The translations under genes were made by a program, and so were the position numbers. 64,000 nucleotides of DNA. It comes from Pseudomonas sivasensis (GTDB lineage Bacteria; Pseudomonadota; Gammaproteobacteria; Pseudomonadales; Pseudomonadaceae). The notes under the pieces were generated by a model, which did not search any database, was not told the DNA's origin, and worked only from the letters and a program-made list of their open reading frames with translations. The stretch spans positions 1-64,000 of the forward strand of contig NZ_JAAOWU010000015.1 in NCBI RefSeq assembly GCF_013778505.1. The letters are read 5' to 3'. This document shows, piece after piece, positions 61,830-64,000 of the stretch (its first letter is position 1; each line of letters begins with the position of its first letter).

Positions 61830-62201
61830 ATGAAACGCCAAGTACTCGCTACCGTCCTGTTGTCCATCATGGCTTCCAGCGCCTTTGCCCTGCCAGCCGC
61901 CGAACAAGTGACCCCACAAGTCAAAGCCGACGCCGTGCACGCCAGCCAAACTCTGGCCCGCAGCGGTTCGCAAGAAGAAGATAGCCGTGACTACGCCAAA
62001 GGCGCTGTTGCAGAAAACGGTTCGGATCAGATCAGCAAACGCGCTCACGCCGAAGGCCTGACCGAAAACGGTCGCGATCGCCTGCAAGAGAAAGGTCTGG
62101 TTGAAGACGGTGCCGATCAAATCAGCAAGCGCGCTTACACTGAAGGTGTTGCCGAAGACGGTTCTGATCGCCTGAAAGAACAAAACCAAGCACAGAGCTA
62201 A
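61830..62201 (+). CDS. Exported small repeat protein, unknown
   Basis: A 123-residue protein with a signal peptide (MKRQVLATVLLSIMASSAFA-L) and a very hydrophilic mature part. Four tandem units of about 15 residues alternate: GAVAENGSDQISKRAHAE, GLTENGRDRLQEK, GLVEDGADQISKRAYTE, GVAEDGSDRLKEQ. I do not recognise the family. The ENG/EDG-x-D-x2 spacing resembles acidic metal-binding or protein-protein loops, but that is a guess. The ATG at 61830 follows AAGGAG. A terminator follows. Confidence 0.8.
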   Translation: MKRQVLATVLLSIMASSAFALPAAEQVTPQVKADAVHASQTLARSGSQEEDSRDYAKGAVAENGSDQISKRAHAEGLTENGRDRLQEKGLVEDGADQISKRAYTEGVAEDGSDRLKEQNQAQS

Positions 62202-62218
62202 CCCTGTGGTAGCCCAGA

Positions 62219-62255
62219 AAAAAGCCCGATCACCCGACCGGGCTTTTTGACTTTT
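62219..62255 (+). terminator. Intrinsic terminator of the small repeat-protein gene
   Basis: AAAAAGCCCG (62219-62228) pairs with CGGGCTTTTT (62239-62248), followed by GACTTTTT. It is a strong, nearly bidirectional hairpin 17 bases after the stop. Confidence 0.9.
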
Positions 62256-62354
62256 TGTAGAACCTGTCACGCAACGCGCCCCCGCCAAGTTCGACGCCAA
62301 CAGAGCTGTTTTGCTAGAGTGCGTCGCTGTACTTGCCGACAAAGCCCCCCGCCC

Positions 62355-62987
62355 ATGCTGCCCCGCGCCGAACAGAAGCAACAGACCCGCCTTGCCTTGA
62401 TGGACGCTGCCCGCCATCTGATGGAGTGTGGCCGTGGGTTTGGCAGCCTGAGCCTGCGTGAAGTAGCCAAGACGGCCGGCATCGTTCCCACTGGTTTCTA
62501 TCGCCATTTTGCCGATATGGACCAGCTTGGACTTGTCTTGGTGAGTGAGGTCGGCCAGACCTTTCGCGCTACCATCCGCCTGGTGCGCCACAACGAATTC
62601 GTGATGGGCGGCATTATCGACGCCTCGGTGCGGATCTTTCTCGATGTGGTCTCAGCCAACCGTTCGCAATTCTTGTTCCTGGCCCGCGAGCAATACGGTG
62701 GCTGCCTGGCCGTGCGCCAAGCCATCAGCGCCCTGCGCGAAGACATCACCCGCGACCTGGCGGCGGACCTGACGCAAATGCCCAAGTTGCAGCACCTGGA
62801 CCCCGATGGCCTGCACGTGATGGCGGACCTTATCGTCAAAAGCGTGTTTGCCACCCTGCCCGATATCATCGACCCGCCGGCTCATGCGTTGCCGGCTCAC
62901 CTCACGCCCCAGGCGAAAATCACCCAGCAACTGCGCTTTATCTTCATCGGCCTCAAGCATTGGCAGGGCTTGGGCAGTACCGAGTAA
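62355..62987 (+). CDS. TetR family regulator, DesT-like
   Basis: A 210-residue repressor: helix-turn-helix SLSLREVAKTAGIVPTGFYRHF near residues 35-56 and a C-terminal ligand domain with RSQFLFLAREQYGG and DLIVKSVFATLPDII. From memory these resemble DesT of P. aeruginosa (PA4890), which senses acyl-CoA saturation and controls the desCB desaturase. ureE lies just downstream, as in that genome, but no desaturase gene is in the window. The ATG at 62355 (MLPRAEQKQQ) is chosen because the upstream frame reads through the terminator. Confidence 0.82.
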   Translation: MLPRAEQKQQTRLALMDAARHLMECGRGFGSLSLREVAKTAGIVPTGFYRHFADMDQLGLVLVSEVGQTFRATIRLVRHNEFVMGGIIDASVRIFLDVVSANRSQFLFLAREQYGGCLAVRQAISALREDITRDLAADLTQMPKLQHLDPDGLHVMADLIVKSVFATLPDIIDPPAHALPAHLTPQAKITQQLRFIFIGLKHWQGLGSTE

Positions 62988-62992
62988 ACCGG

Positions 62993-63523
62993 TCACCCGG
63001 CCGAATGGAAACGCTTGGCGGTGGTGTAGTTTTTGCTCCAATAGCGATTGCTCAGTGAATCGATACGCACCGTCTTACCGGTTCGGGGTGAGTGAATGAA
63101 TTTGCCCTCGCCTATATAGAGGCCGACATGGCTGACCTGACCGCGCCCATTACCTTTGAAAAACACGGCATCCCCAGGTTTCAGCGCATGACGCTTGATC
63201 GTCATCGCATCTGAACGGTGCATTGCCGCCGTGGTGCGGGGTATACGGATATTGGCCTGGGTCTTGAACAGATAAACCAGAAAGCTACTGCAGTCGAACC
63301 CCTGCTCTACCGTGCTCCCTCCCCACTTATAGGGTGTGCCCAGCAACTCATGGGCGCGGTCGATCACATCGTTGATGGACGGTTTGGACGGCAAGGCCTG
63401 TAGGGCTTGCAGGGGAGTGCTGGCCGCGATCGGAGCCACCGCACGCTTTTGGACATTGGCCGAAGATGAGGGCGTAACCAGATAAAGACTGAACACGAAT
63501 AAACACAAAATTGATCGAAACAT
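62993..63523 (-). CDS. NlpC/P60 family cell-wall hydrolase
   Basis: A 176-residue exported cysteine peptidase. After a signal peptide (MFRSILCLFVFSLYLVTPSS) comes the NlpC/P60 domain: GTPYKWGGSTVEQGFDCSSF with catalytic Cys78, SHVGLYIG with His132 and FIHSP with His144. Family members cut D-Glu to diamino acid bonds in peptidoglycan. It is convergent with the TetR regulator gene and divergent from ureE. Confidence 0.92.
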   Translation of the reverse strand: MFRSILCLFVFSLYLVTPSSSANVQKRAVAPIAASTPLQALQALPSKPSINDVIDRAHELLGTPYKWGGSTVEQGFDCSSFLVYLFKTQANIRIPRTTAAMHRSDAMTIKRHALKPGDAVFFKGNGRGQVSHVGLYIGEGKFIHSPRTGKTVRIDSLSNRYWSKNYTTAKRFHSAG

Positions 63524-63864
63524 GATGGAACCCGTCGTGAATGTTTAGCACGCGGCGAATCCTAAAGATCCTGCGCGTAAGCCGACGAACTCCAAATCCT
63601 CAATTCCCGTAGGACTAATCCGAAAACACCCAGAAACGAAAAGGACGAAAGGAACTTCATACACGCCGCATCGCCCTCGACGCCAAAATGCCCCTCTTTG
63701 GCGCTATAAACGTGTCAACGCACCAATTTGAAACACTCCCACCAAGCACTAACGCCCTATTCGGTAGCACTCCCCCGCGTACCGACAGAGATTTCCTACA
63801 TCAACCCGTGATTGGCAAGCCACTTGCTCTAGCTGTTTCATCGCTCATAGCTGGAAGCTTCCTG
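63524..63864. other. Intergenic region upstream of ureE
   Basis: 341 bases without a gene or recognisable RNA. It must carry the promoters of the nlpC/P60 gene and of ureE. I saw no sigma-54 element like the one before urtA. Confidence 0.5.
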
Positions 63865-64000
63865 ATGCTGGTGATCCACCGCCGAATCGCCCCCCAAGCC
63901 CTCTGGGCCGCTGAGTTGCTGCTCACTTTCGAAGCGCGCAGCAAGAGCCGCCTGCGCTGTTTCAGTACTGACGGCGAAGACGTTGGCCTGTTCCTGGAGC
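63865..64000 (+). CDS. ureE: Urease accessory protein UreE (partial, N-terminal)
   Basis: The first 45 codons of a gene that runs off the window: MLVIHRRIAPQALWAAELLL, then FEARSKSRLRC and DGEDVGLFLE. This is the peptide-binding N-terminal domain of UreE, the nickel metallochaperone. UreE delivers nickel to the UreDFG complex. ureF and ureG normally follow. It lies 21 kb from ureC. Confidence 0.92.
   Translation, partial: MLVIHRRIAPQALWAAELLLTFEARSKSRLRCFSTDGEDVGLFLE

Overview
The window is chromosomal DNA of a fluorescent Pseudomonas, most likely of the P. fluorescens group. Three things point there. Codon use is GC-rich. Short palindromic repeats of the type GTGGGAGGGGGCTTGC occur between many genes. 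From memory, the backbone gene order follows P. aeruginosa PAO1 PA4848 to PA4891: accC, prmA, a DUF3426 protein, dusB-fis, purH, purD, retS, urtABCDE, ureD-ureA-acetyltransferase-ureB-ureC, a bacterioferritin-like gene, a DesT-like regulator and ureE. Several accessory blocks interrupt this backbone.

Layout. 1-10125: housekeeping genes (end of accC, prmA, zinc-ribbon protein, dusB-fis, purH, purD) and the hybrid kinase gene retS. 10291-11663: a MarC-family membrane protein and an unknown protein. 11898-18191: aerobic cobalamin genes in two divergent operons, cobG-H-I-J leftward and cobL-K rightward. 18311-19677: a small DUF3077/DUF6124-type gene with a long, apparently structured leader, then a RelE/HigB-type toxin and antitoxin pair. 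19775-24768: a copper block with two DUF2946 proteins, a PCu(A)C chaperone, an OprC-like TonB receptor and a PepSY membrane protein.

24967-32247 is one giant gene of 2426 codons. It encodes eleven tandem MPN/JAMM-like half-units; only the first domain of units 1 to 3 keeps the metalloprotease residues. 32460-42813 is the urea uptake and urease locus urtABCDE-ureDA-(two GNAT genes)-ureBC. It is preceded by a near-perfect sigma-54 promoter with an NtrC-like palindrome upstream, and several of its gaps hold palindromic repeats. ureE starts only at 63865, 21 kb from ureC.

The DNA between ureC and ureE carries two very large toxin-like proteins with a shared N-terminal scaffold (DUF6543, dermonecrotic-toxin type). 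One ends in leucine-rich repeats and an IpaH-like NEL ubiquitin ligase domain (42834-47951). The other ends in what looks like a SET lysine methyltransferase domain (50598-54236). A DnaJ/CbpA co-chaperone and a YegD-like Hsp70 lie between them. Next come an AI-2E family transporter, PsiF, a divergent AraC regulator and DMT exporter pair with a clear operator, a lipase, a bacterioferritin-like protein, an AsmA protein, a small repeat protein, a TetR regulator, an NlpC/P60 hydrolase and the start of ureE.

The strongest candidates for something little described are the MPN/JAMM array, the SET-domain toxin, the small-gene leader with two mutually exclusive hairpins at its ribosome binding site, and a mirrored repeat array between urtD and urtE. 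I saw no rRNA, tRNA, CRISPR array, insertion sequence or prophage.
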